DNA from: Vibrio sp. RE86
GTDB lineage: Bacteria > Pseudomonadota > Gammaproteobacteria > Enterobacterales > Vibrionaceae
Reading direction: 5' to 3'
NCBI RefSeq assembly: GCF_013114545.1
Contig: NZ_VTXI01000007.1
Span: 1-64,000, forward strand
DNA length: 64,000 nt
The notes under the pieces were generated by a model, which did not search any database, had not been told where the DNA came from, and was given only the letters and a program-made list of their open reading frames with translations. Positions within the stretch are counted from its first letter, which is position 1. Each line of letters begins with the position of its first letter. A program made the translations under genes and the position numbers. Below are positions 18,016-26,063 of the stretch, piece by piece.

Positions 18016-18930
18016 ATGCTTATTCGATGCATCCCTTTTATCTTTGTTGCGCTTTGGGCTTCTGGCTTTGTTGGTGCAAGGTTTGGCCTACAGTACGCCG
18101 AGCCTGCGACCTTATTGTCTATTCGTATGATCGCCAATGTCGGTTTGTTCTTGTTGTTGGTGATTGTGCTTAAGCGTCAGTTACCTCGCGGGAAGGCGCT
18201 TTTCCACAGTGCTGTCGTCGGCGTGTTGATCCATGGTTTTTATCTGGGTGGAACCTACCTTGCGATAAGCTGGGGTATGCCTGCAGGTCTCAGCTCTTTG
18301 CTAGTGGGTTTTCAACCCATTCTAACAGCCTTAATGTTGGTCGTGATTGCTCAGCAAAGTTTTCGATTATCACAATGGGTTGGTTTGATACTGGGTTTTG
18401 TCGGCATCTGTTTAGTGCTGCTTGGCAAAATCGAATGGCAATCGGAGCAGCATCAAATGGCAGCCGTGGCGATATGTATCCTCGCTCTGTTCGGAATTAC
18501 GTGTGGCACTTTGTATCAAAAGCGCTTTTGTCAGGGCGAAGATATGATCGGGAGTGCAACCGTTCAATACTTCGCGGCGGGACTGCTGTTTATTCCTTAC
18601 GCCTTTAGCTTTGAGTCTATGCAAGTGCAATGGAATACAGCGTTTGTATTGACCCTCGTGTGGCTTGTGGTGGTGCTGTCTTGTGTCGCGATATTACTTC
18701 TTCTCTATATGGTGGAGCATGGCGCTTCTTCAAGTGTGGCGTCAGTGTTTTACTTAGTTCCTCCAACCACGGCACTTCAAGCCTGGTTAATGTTTGGAGA
18801 ATCGTTTGATGGCCTCGGAGTAAGCGGCTTTGTATGTACCGCAATCGCTGTCTATTTGGTTGCCAAAGCCCCGTCATTTAGCTGGCTAAAAGTGACTTCC
18901 CGTAAAGCCACGAGTGGTGACCCTTTATAG
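18016..18930 (+). CDS. EamA/DMT-family transporter
   Basis: The 304-residue inner-membrane protein has about ten hydrophobic segments in two EamA repeats (FIFVALWASGFVGARFGLQ at the start; SVASVFYLVPPTTALQAWLMFGE in the second repeat). Family members export amino acids or other metabolites, but the substrate is not predictable. A Shine-Dalgarno (CAGGAA) precedes the ATG. It is divergent from the MocR gene, its likely regulator. Confidence 0.88.
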   Translation: MLIRCIPFIFVALWASGFVGARFGLQYAEPATLLSIRMIANVGLFLLLVIVLKRQLPRGKALFHSAVVGVLIHGFYLGGTYLAISWGMPAGLSSLLVGFQPILTALMLVVIAQQSFRLSQWVGLILGFVGICLVLLGKIEWQSEQHQMAAVAICILALFGITCGTLYQKRFCQGEDMIGSATVQYFAAGLLFIPYAFSFESMQVQWNTAFVLTLVWLVVVLSCVAILLLLYMVEHGASSSVASVFYLVPPTTALQAWLMFGESFDGLGVSGFVCTAIAVYLVAKAPSFSWLKVTSRKATSGDPL

Positions 18931-18990
18931 GTATTGGCAAAAATAGACTTAGGTTTATAATCGCGCCGTTATTCCTATTGAGCCACTCAT

Positions 18991-19272
18991 GTGAGTAGAT
19001 TAAGAAAGCCCGATCGCGCTACTGCTATGCGCGATATTATTGAACAAGTCAAAAGTACCTTACCTCTTTATGAACCAGAAACGTTTGTATGTGGGACGAA
19101 AGGTAACTGTGTTGGTTGCCCTAAGAAACTGCTAGAAATGGTCGATTCAGAATTGAGTTACTGGGAGTCTGCATTGCAGCGTGGTATTGAGCCTCAGTTC
19201 GATGAAATAAGGCGTTTTGGCAAGATGTGCTCGAGCGTTAGAAGAGGCCTAAGCCGCAACGGACTCATTTAA
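18991..19272 (+). CDS. small cysteine-motif protein of unknown function
   Basis: The 93-residue product is not recognised. It contains CGTKGNCVGCPKKLLE, a C-x5-C-x2-C cluster at Cys34, Cys40 and Cys43, and a further Cys near residue 80 (KMCSSVRR). Such spacing could bind zinc or an iron-sulphur cluster. The start is a GTG at 18991 with only a weak Shine-Dalgarno; an ATG 12 codons in is possible. No signal peptide or membrane segment is seen. Confidence 0.6.
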   Translation: MSRLRKPDRATAMRDIIEQVKSTLPLYEPETFVCGTKGNCVGCPKKLLEMVDSELSYWESALQRGIEPQFDEIRRFGKMCSSVRRGLSRNGLI

Positions 19273-19296
19273 TTTTCGCCTTTCACTTTAGAAGTG

Positions 19297-19335
19297 CCTA
19301 ACTGTGAGCTAACTTTAAGTTAGGTTGCAGTTAGG
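19297..19335 (+). promoter_or_regulatory. nested repeat hairpin overlapping the ribosome binding site
   Basis: The order is CCTAACT, 5 bases, CTAACTT, 1 base, AAGTTAG, 5 bases, AGTTAGG. Outer and inner arms each pair perfectly over 7 bp. AGTTAGG also occurs at 19318-19324, so the first arm can pair with either copy. The last arm runs into the AGGAGG Shine-Dalgarno of the next gene, so folding could hide or expose it. A protein operator is an alternative reading. Confidence 0.5.
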
Positions 19336-19345
19336 AGGAAGTGGT

Positions 19346-20119
19346 TTGCGTCTACATCTCTCTATATCCCATGTGCTGATGCTCATGGTCTGCTTATTTC
19401 CGCTTTCAGCGCACACTACTGAAAGTGACTTACGTCAACTCTCGTTCTACACAGAGGCCTATCCGCCTGCGAACTTTTTACACGATGACAAAATTACTGG
19501 GTATGCGGTTGATGTTTTGATGGAAGCCAGTGAGCTCGTCGGTGAGCCGATCACCTTATCTCAAATGACGCTTCAACCTTGGGCTCGTTCCTATCGAACT
19601 GTACTCACTAATAAAAACTCAGTGCTCTTTTCTACCACTCGATCTGAGCATCGAGAAGAGCTGTTTCAGTGGGTAGGGCCTATTGTGGATATTCGTGTTG
19701 TGGTTTTGGCGAGAAAAGACGCCAATATCAAGATAGAAAACCCACTTGATATGGCCAGCTATCGTATCGGTGTAATTCGCGATGATATCGGTGAGCAAAG
19801 TTTACTTTCATTGGGGATTCCACGTGATTCAATGCAAGAAGCCTCGTATGTCACTGTTTTAGCGGAGCAATTGATGAAGAAACGCATCGACTTGTTGGTC
19901 TATTCAGAGCGGGCTGCTTATTGGTGGTCTCGGCAAGTGGGCGTTAACCCAGACTTGTTTGAACCTGTCTATATAGTGAAAGACGGCTTTGTCTATTACG
20001 CGGTCAATCGAGATACCGATAAGAGTGTCGCGGAGAAGATTCAGAAAGGGCTAGATATGCTTAAAGAGGTAGACGAATCAGGATCGAGTCGATATCAGAA
20101 GATCCTTGATAAGTACTAA
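19346..20119 (+). CDS. periplasmic solute-binding protein, family 3
   Basis: The 257-residue product has a signal peptide (MRLHLSISHVLMLMVCLFPLSA) and an SBP_bac_3 fold: LSFYTEAYPPANFLHDDKITGYAVDVLMEA, then TLQPWARSYRTVL and FSTTRSEHREELFQWVGPI. The TTG at 19346 is chosen because AGGAGG sits six bases upstream and the signal peptide then starts cleanly. No permease or ATPase lies nearby, so like many Vibrio orphans it may act in sensing or with a distant transporter. The ligand is unknown. Confidence 0.83.
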   Translation: MRLHLSISHVLMLMVCLFPLSAHTTESDLRQLSFYTEAYPPANFLHDDKITGYAVDVLMEASELVGEPITLSQMTLQPWARSYRTVLTNKNSVLFSTTRSEHREELFQWVGPIVDIRVVVLARKDANIKIENPLDMASYRIGVIRDDIGEQSLLSLGIPRDSMQEASYVTVLAEQLMKKRIDLLVYSERAAYWWSRQVGVNPDLFEPVYIVKDGFVYYAVNRDTDKSVAEKIQKGLDMLKEVDESGSSRYQKILDKY

Positions 20120-20120
20120 T

Positions 20121-20170
20121 AATACCAACCAGAATAAATACCTAATCACCTATTGATCTCGATTGGTACA
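20121..20170. repeat. short deletion derivative of the MITE-like repeat
   Basis: The 50-base segment begins AATACCAACCAGAATAAATA and ends CGATTGGTAC. These ends match those of the full element at 29577-29742 (ATACCAA, ATAAATA, GATTGGTA), but almost all of the interior is missing. Confidence 0.5.
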
Positions 20171-20175
20171 AAAAA

Positions 20176-20191
20176 GGCCGCATTTGCGACC
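20176..20191 (-). terminator. probable terminator of the 182-residue hypothetical gene
   Basis: GGCCGCA / TGCGACC stem with one mismatch and a short loop, followed on the minus strand by a U6 run (complement of AAAAAA at 20170-20175). Confidence 0.55.
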
Positions 20192-20198
20192 CTTATTA

Positions 20199-20747
20199 TT
20201 AGACTTTGGCTTTCTTTACGAAGTAAGGATTATCAAATTTCTTTGCGCTTCCTAATTCTGACGTTACGAGTTTATTCCACAAATGAACGTCAAATTCCCC
20301 TTTAGGTATAGAAGGGTAGAGCGTTTCAACCTCTTCCATAGCGAAACGAATAAACTGTTTTTTCTTAATTTGGTTATATTTGCGTGCAACACGGTTGTGC
20401 TTTGCAATCCACTCCAGTTTAAAAGCGAGTAATCCAGGCTCCGCTTCTTCAAGTGGAAGTCTTGAGAGATAAATACGTTTGTACGACACCTTGCGGTTTA
20501 CCATGGTACGCATGGCGGTTTGAATGTATTTGCCATGGTTGGTAATCGAAATATCATTTTTATCAAACAGCTGGACGCTCCAACCACTTGGGAAGAAATT
20601 TGGCTGACGGTATTGCTTATTACGAACGTCGATTGCTTGGTGCATGACAAGGTCAGAAGTGCCATTGAAAGTCTGTTGCCATTTACCTATTCGGATCTGT
20701 ACAGCGGTCGGCAATCGATAAATATTGGTAAATTTATCTTGTTCCAT
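20199..20747 (-). CDS. conserved hypothetical protein, 182 residues
   Basis: Not recognised. The product is basic, rich in Lys, Arg and aromatic residues (VSYKRIYLSRLPLEEAE, HNRVARKYNQIKKKQF), with no signal peptide or membrane segment, so it is probably cytoplasmic. It is a single-gene unit with its own terminator. The upstream 200 bases carry no obvious regulator site. Confidence 0.65.
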   Translation of the reverse strand: MEQDKFTNIYRLPTAVQIRIGKWQQTFNGTSDLVMHQAIDVRNKQYRQPNFFPSGWSVQLFDKNDISITNHGKYIQTAMRTMVNRKVSYKRIYLSRLPLEEAEPGLLAFKLEWIAKHNRVARKYNQIKKKQFIRFAMEEVETLYPSIPKGEFDVHLWNKLVTSELGSAKKFDNPYFVKKAKV

Positions 20748-20965
20748 ATTGAATACACTAATTAATGTCGATGTAAAAAGGCGAAGAGAGTAGGCGAAAA
20801 GGGACGTCTACTGTAAGAATTGTGTAACTTTTCCACATAGTGTAGTGAAAAACCAATTGGCTATCTAGTGGTTTTGGTCAAATTTTGTCAAGAATATACG
20901 GCTTACGGTTACGTTGGCTTATATTGATATCTCGAATATGATGTCAAAAAGAGCAAATGTAGAGA

Positions 20966-20995
20966 CAAAAAAGCCCCCGCATTGTGCAGAGGCTT
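20966..20995 (-). terminator. terminator of nadE
   Basis: AAGCCTCTGCA / GCGGGGGCTT imperfect stem followed by TTTTTT on the minus strand, 20 bases after the nadE stop. Confidence 0.8.
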
Positions 20996-21014
20996 CATGA
21001 GCGTTGTAGTCAGC

Positions 21015-21839
21015 TTAATCGTAGATAGTTGGAATTGGCTGACGTTTATGCTGAGTAATTGTGTAGATGCGAACAAGACGATCCGTCACTTCTTGCGAAA
21101 CGGGCTTGCCTTCTAGGAAGTCATCAATTTGTTCATAGGTCAGGTTAAGCGCATCTTCATCTGCTTTTTGTGGTGCGAGCTCTTCTAAATCGGCGGTTGG
21201 CACTTTCTTCACTAGTTGCTCTGGTGCGCCTAAGGTTGCCGCAAGTTCACGAACCTGGCGTTTACTTAAACCAAACAGAGGTGCTAGATCACAAGCGCCG
21301 TCACCAAACTTGGTGTAAAAACCGGTGATATTCTCTGCCGAGTGGTCAGTACCAATCACCAAGCCACCCACGTAACCTGCTAGTTCATACTGTGCCACCA
21401 TACGAGCGCGTGCTTTTACATTACCTTTGACAAAGTCCACTTTCGCGCTGTCTTCAGGAAGAAGGCCTGTGCCCTCCAGTGCAACGTGACTGGCTGCGTG
21501 AAGACCATCAACACCCGCTTTGATGTTTACGGATACAGAGTGAGAAGGTTGGATGAACTGAAGAGCGAGTTGTGCTTCGTCTTCATCTTTCTGTTCGCCG
21601 TAAGGCAGACGCACAGCGATGAATTGGTAGCCGCTGCTCTCTTCGTTTAATTGGTTTACCGCTAGCTGAGCGAGACGTCCGCAAGTTGTTGAGTCGACAC
21701 CTCCGCTGATACCAAGCACAAGTGACTTACAGCCAGACTCTTGAAGCTTACGCTTGATAAAATCGACGCGACGTGAAATTTCAAAGTGAGGGTCAATCGA
21801 CGGTAAAACACGCATCTCATCGCGAATCAACTGTTCCAT
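21015..21839 (-). CDS. nadE: ammonia-dependent NAD(+) synthetase
   Basis: The 274-residue cytosolic enzyme amidates deamido-NAD with ATP and ammonia, the last step of NAD synthesis. The PP-loop SGGVDST lies near residue 47 and the deamido-NAD region contains [26 protein letters not shown]. There is no glutaminase domain. The ATG at 21839 follows AGGAAGG and gives the E. coli length; the in-frame ATG seven codons earlier is less likely. It is divergent from a NadD-like gene. Confidence 0.96.
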   Translation of the reverse strand: MEQLIRDEMRVLPSIDPHFEISRRVDFIKRKLQESGCKSLVLGISGGVDSTTCGRLAQLAVNQLNEESSGYQFIAVRLPYGEQKDEDEAQLALQFIQPSHSVSVNIKAGVDGLHAASHVALEGTGLLPEDSAKVDFVKGNVKARARMVAQYELAGYVGGLVIGTDHSAENITGFYTKFGDGACDLAPLFGLSKRQVRELAATLGAPEQLVKKVPTADLEELAPQKADEDALNLTYEQIDDFLEGKPVSQEVTDRLVRIYTITQHKRQPIPTIYD

Positions 21840-22025
21840 TATGTTTCCTTCCTGCAGCAATAAAGTTGAAAAGTGTGTATCTAAGTTGATAACTTTAACG
21901 GGTCTACCTCAGCAGGTAGTGATTATTCCTGAAGTGAACATGTTAAAGTCACGTCGCTATATCATACCTCAATCAACGAATTAGAAAACTGTGATCGCGG
22001 TTTTCCCTGATAGTGAAGAACGAAA

Positions 22026-22538
22026 ATGAGCAAAATTGCTGTATTTGGAAGTGCATTTAACCCGCCGAGCCTGGGCCACAAGAGTGTCATAGAGTCATTA
22101 AGCCATTTTGACACCGTATTACTCTTACCTAGCATCGCTCATGCATGGGGAAAGCAGATGCTCGATTATTCAGTACGATGCGAACTTGTGGATGCCTTTA
22201 TTGAAGACCTTGAGGTCACTAACGTGCAGCGCTCTAGCATTGAAGAAGAGTTACACAAACCCAATAGCAGTGTGACGACCTTTGCAGTACTTGAAGCATT
22301 AGAAGCTCGTTTTCCTGAGAGTGAACTGACGTTTGTGATGGGGCCAGACAACTTGTTTAACTTTTCTAAGTTCTACAAAGCGGACGAGATACTGAATCGT
22401 TGGTCAATCCTAAGTTGTCCAGAAAAAGTAAAAGTGAGAAGTACTGACATCAGAAATGCTTTAATTGATAAAAAAGACATTTCTTACATGACAACCTCTA
22501 AAGTATCTCGCAAACTTGCCGAAAAAGAGTATTATTAA
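22026..22538 (+). CDS. nicotinate-nucleotide adenylyltransferase-like protein (NadD family)
   Basis: The 170-residue nucleotidyltransferase-fold protein has N-terminal GSAFNPPSLGHKSVIESL, where the (H/T)xGH motif reads SLGH, and C-terminal VRSTDIRNAL, equivalent to the family ISSTxIR. The first catalytic His is replaced by Ser and the protein is shorter than standard NadD (about 210). Divergence from nadE fits a role in NAD metabolism. It may be a salvage or repair paralogue, with the canonical nadD elsewhere. Confidence 0.72.
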   Translation: MSKIAVFGSAFNPPSLGHKSVIESLSHFDTVLLLPSIAHAWGKQMLDYSVRCELVDAFIEDLEVTNVQRSSIEEELHKPNSSVTTFAVLEALEARFPESELTFVMGPDNLFNFSKFYKADEILNRWSILSCPEKVKVRSTDIRNALIDKKDISYMTTSKVSRKLAEKEYY

Positions 22539-22570
22539 ATGGTTTAATGTACGATATATAAGAGGTGTGA

Positions 22571-23059
22571 ATGCTTAAAGGCGGATTGATATGGGGGATG
22601 CTATTAATCGCTCCTATTTCTAATGCGTGTGAGTTGTATGGCAAGGATTCCGCTTCTCAATCGGTGATGTTTGGTCAGCAAACTGGTGTTTGTTTTTCAC
22701 TCCTCGATGGCATTGGTTACACGGCTAAATCGATAGATTCCATCAGTGAGTTTATCGGTGAAGAGTCATCAACCGATTACTCTCAATATTGGTCAGAGTG
22801 GTTGCTCAATAGTGACACCAACCCAATTGTGACGCAAAGTCTCGCCTCTAACTATATCGGTCTTGGTGTATGGGTTCCAAGTGAAATTGAAGATCAGATG
22901 TCGCAGATGGATACAGAAGAGTGGATCAAAAGCCATGGTCTACAACTGAGTCTTGGATTTGGTGATATGAATTCAGGGCAACCAAGAATGCGATTGGATT
23001 ACCGCTGGCACGAACAACGTGATGGTGACGTCATGATGCAAGTGGAAGTCCCATTCTAA
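22571..23059 (+). CDS. exported hypothetical protein, 162 residues
   Basis: Not recognised. The N-terminus MLKGGLIWGMLLIAPISNA looks like a signal peptide, followed by CELYG. The C-terminus is rich in alternating polar and hydrophobic residues (LQLSLGFGDM, PRMRLDYRWHEQ, VMMQVEVPF) and ends in Phe, as many outer-membrane strands do. AGAGG precedes the ATG 33 bases after the NadD-like gene, so the two are probably co-transcribed. Confidence 0.65.
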   Translation: MLKGGLIWGMLLIAPISNACELYGKDSASQSVMFGQQTGVCFSLLDGIGYTAKSIDSISEFIGEESSTDYSQYWSEWLLNSDTNPIVTQSLASNYIGLGVWVPSEIEDQMSQMDTEEWIKSHGLQLSLGFGDMNSGQPRMRLDYRWHEQRDGDVMMQVEVPF

Positions 23060-23094
23060 TACTCCCCTAAATAGTCATTGATACGCTAAAATCG

Positions 23095-24945
23095 TTACCC
23101 GTTCGATGCCTGACGTAATGCCAATCTTTGAAAGTGTTGACTGATGATTGTCTCTGGGGTTTCTGGTTTACTAAAGTAGTAGCCTTGTATAAGCTGACAA
23201 CCCATCGCATAGAGTTTTTCGAGTGCGGTTTGATCTTCGACTCCCTCCGCAACAAGCTTGACATCTAATTGACTTGCCAGTTGCACGATAAGCCATACCA
23301 CCCGCTCAGCCGTTTCATTACTCAACATATTTCTAATAAAGGTCGCATCAATCTTAATGCAATCTATCGGATAGCTGTGAATGTAATTCAAGCTTGAGTA
23401 ACCAGTACCAAAGTCGTCTAGTGCGACGGTAAAGCCTAGTAAACGGAGTTGGGTAAGTATCTCTTTCACTTCATCGGTTTGCGATAATAATACTGTCTCG
23501 GTCAATTCGATTGTGAACTCATCTGGAGTGAAGTTATAGCTGTATAAGGTGTCTAACAGATGTTGTAAGTATCGGTTGGAGTTATTCAACTCATGCGCAG
23601 AGCAGTTTAATCCCAATCTCACTTTATGTCCTAAGCCTTCTTCTAGTATGACTTTCGCTTTGCAGGCGAGCTCGACAATACGTTCACCTAACTCAACGAT
23701 AAGCCCCGATTGTTCCGCAGCCTCAATAAACTCGAGTGGGGAGATATTGCCAAGCGCTTTGCTTTTCCATCGAGCGAGAATTTCAAAGTAATCCCACCTC
23801 TCTTTATTCTTATCGACAATTGGCTGAACGACGACGTAAATCTCACTGTTGGTGATACTTTCAAGCGCAAGCTCATTGCGTAGTGCGTCAATGATCAATG
23901 CTCTACGGTAGTACTGGGCACTTAAATGGGTGTCATAACACTGGACGTTGATGTGACGCGATTGTTTACAGTCCTTCAAGGCTAAGCTGGCGTTAAGGAT
24001 AATTTGGTCAGCGGAGACGCTATGACCTGAGCTTTTTGCAAGGCCAATACTGATGCCAAATTTGATGTTGTGTGCTGGATCTTGGTAACCCTTTTCGAGC
24101 TTTTTGATGATGGTATGGCAAACCTCAAATGGGTCACCTGAAAGGTTAATAAACGCGAACTCATCACCAGCAATACGAAAAGCAAGTTGTTTATCCGCAA
24201 TCGTGCTCTTGATGGTATTGGCGACAAATTTAATGATCTGGTCACCAATGTAATTGCCATATAAATCATTGATTGATTTGAAGTTGTCAATGTCAATGTA
24301 GGCTAGTGTGAAAGGTTGATTATTCGCTTCGCTTAAGTGTTCAAGCTTGTCTGATAGGTAGCTCCGATTGAGTAAACCAGTCAGATTGTCATGTGAAACT
24401 TCGTAGCTGAGTTGGTCAACTAATGTTTCTGAACGAGCAGTAAGCCATTTTGCTCTCAAGCTGTGAGTGACGACGTTGGCAAAAAGCTGGTGGTGATAAA
24501 TGAGGTTTGATTGTTCTTCTGAAGTCAACGCTTCGAGGTATGTTGATAGAAGTACCCCTAAGGTCTCTCCGTTCTGATTTTTGAGCGGAATCGCTAAGAA
24601 TGACTCTATTTCGTTGTCCGAGATGAACGGTTCGTCTGGTAGAGCGATACGAGCGTCCCGACTGCATAAGGTGTATTCGTTACTTGATTGAATAAAGCTG
24701 GCACAAGTACTACGCGAGATAGGGGCTGCATAGTGGCTTCTTTGTAGCTTTTGATGACTTGCCGATGCGAGAAGGCTCGATTTAGGCGTAAATTGGTCGA
24801 GCTCAATAATACATGTACAAAATGATTGGCCATGTCTGTGTAGTACCTTAGTGGCACTATTGAGAAGCTCTTGTCCATCTAAGCTCAATGTCGCGTTGAT
24901 CTCTTCTACACCAAGAGGGGCGGATATTGACGTTGTCCTAACCAT
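23095..24945 (-). CDS. GAF-GGDEF-EAL cyclic-di-GMP protein
   Basis: The 616-residue soluble protein has an N-terminal GAF-like sensor (about 20-165), a GGDEF domain with AGDEF at 259-263, and an EAL domain with EIL at 388-390 plus intact LTET, DDFGTGYSSL, KID and VAEGVED motifs. The phosphodiesterase site retains its metal ligands. The cyclase has Ala for the first Gly, as in several active enzymes. There is no transmembrane segment. A CRP-like site lies 20 bases upstream of the start. Confidence 0.9.
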   Translation of the reverse strand: MVRTTSISAPLGVEEINATLSLDGQELLNSATKVLHRHGQSFCTCIIELDQFTPKSSLLASASHQKLQRSHYAAPISRSTCASFIQSSNEYTLCSRDARIALPDEPFISDNEIESFLAIPLKNQNGETLGVLLSTYLEALTSEEQSNLIYHHQLFANVVTHSLRAKWLTARSETLVDQLSYEVSHDNLTGLLNRSYLSDKLEHLSEANNQPFTLAYIDIDNFKSINDLYGNYIGDQIIKFVANTIKSTIADKQLAFRIAGDEFAFINLSGDPFEVCHTIIKKLEKGYQDPAHNIKFGISIGLAKSSGHSVSADQIILNASLALKDCKQSRHINVQCYDTHLSAQYYRRALIIDALRNELALESITNSEIYVVVQPIVDKNKERWDYFEILARWKSKALGNISPLEFIEAAEQSGLIVELGERIVELACKAKVILEEGLGHKVRLGLNCSAHELNNSNRYLQHLLDTLYSYNFTPDEFTIELTETVLLSQTDEVKEILTQLRLLGFTVALDDFGTGYSSLNYIHSYPIDCIKIDATFIRNMLSNETAERVVWLIVQLASQLDVKLVAEGVEDQTALEKLYAMGCQLIQGYYFSKPETPETIISQHFQRLALRQASNG

Positions 24946-24965
24946 AACCAGTAACTCACTATTAT

Positions 24966-24981
24966 TGTGATTGATATCACT
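24966..24981. promoter_or_regulatory. CRP-like site upstream of the GAF-GGDEF-EAL gene
   Basis: TGTGATTGATATCACT matches the CRP consensus TGTGA-N6-TCACA at nine of ten positions. It is so close to the start codon (20 bases) that it would sit over or just downstream of a promoter and is more likely repressive. Confidence 0.5.
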
Positions 24982-25058
24982 TATTCGTCGGTGGTGTTAC
25001 TGTTTAAATATGGTACTGGACGCATAATATTGCAAATTGTAAGTGAAACTTATTGCGT

Positions 25059-25952
25059 TTATGGTTTTAGGGACTTCTCTTTCGACAGACGTTCTTTTAA
25101 GTAATCGAGGAACAGTTTGGTGCGCGTATGCTGATAATCAAGCTTAGGATAGTAAGCATAGACGATCGCTTCATCGGCAGTAATCGTTGGGAGGATCCTT
25201 TGGAGAGTGCCCAGCCGTAATTCTTCTTTTATCATGACATCGTTCGAAACCAGAATACCCATACCACTTTTGGCTGCGTAGTAAAGCGCTTCAGGGTTGG
25301 TCGTCGCAAAATTACCAGATAGAGAAAGCTTTTGCCCGTTCGTTAGTGATATTTCACGCTGAGTTCTTTCTCCCCACACTAAGAGATTGTGATTTTTTAG
25401 CTCCTCAGGAGTTCGAGGAGCACCATATTGCTCAAGGTATTCTGGTGATGCGTAGAAAGCAGCTTTATGTTCGAACAAGGCAGTTGCTTTGAAGCTCAGT
25501 GAATTCAGTTGCTCGATCTCACGGCTGATGAACAGATCAAGGCTCAGCTCAGGGAGTTGACCTGGCGTGGTTGTGATTAACTGAATACGAATGTCAGGGT
25601 ACATTTGTAAAAAGTCATTTAGATATTGAACGAGAAATTTAGACCCTACGGCTAGGGTAGCGCCAATTTTCAGTAGGCCAACAGGTGTTTCAGACACTGA
25701 ACGTGTTTCATCAAGGATTGACTGCCAACCATCGAGCTGAACTTTTGCTCTTTGATAAAAGAGAGCGCCCGCTTCGGTTTGGGTTACAGATCGGGTTGTA
25801 CGTTTTAAAAGCTGTGCTCCGATGCGCTCTTCAAGCCAGTGGACTCGTTTGCTGATTGCTGAGCTGGTGGTATTGAGCTTACGTGCTGCGCCATTAAAGC
25901 TGCCTTCGTCAACGACTCGAATATAGCTCTGAACGCTTTGAATCCAATCCAT
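25059..25952 (-). CDS. LysR-family transcriptional regulator
   Basis: The 297-residue protein has an N-terminal winged helix (SYIRVVDEGSFNGAARKLNTTSSAISKRVHWLEERIGAQLLKRTTR) and a periplasmic-binding-like effector domain. The sequence resembles the group that controls nearby efflux or oxidoreductase genes. It is divergent from a Bcr/CflA-type MFS exporter at 26064, its probable target. The effector is unknown. Confidence 0.9.
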   Translation of the reverse strand: MDWIQSVQSYIRVVDEGSFNGAARKLNTTSSAISKRVHWLEERIGAQLLKRTTRSVTQTEAGALFYQRAKVQLDGWQSILDETRSVSETPVGLLKIGATLAVGSKFLVQYLNDFLQMYPDIRIQLITTTPGQLPELSLDLFISREIEQLNSLSFKATALFEHKAAFYASPEYLEQYGAPRTPEELKNHNLLVWGERTQREISLTNGQKLSLSGNFATTNPEALYYAAKSGMGILVSNDVMIKEELRLGTLQRILPTITADEAIVYAYYPKLDYQHTRTKLFLDYLKERLSKEKSLKP

Positions 25953-26063
25953 AATCCTACCTTATTGTTTCTTGCTGGGACGCAATGACTTTCCAATCAT
26001 CAATATTATCATTTCGTAGTGGGTAATTTAAACTCAATTATCGTTGTTGAGTCAGGAGTCCGC

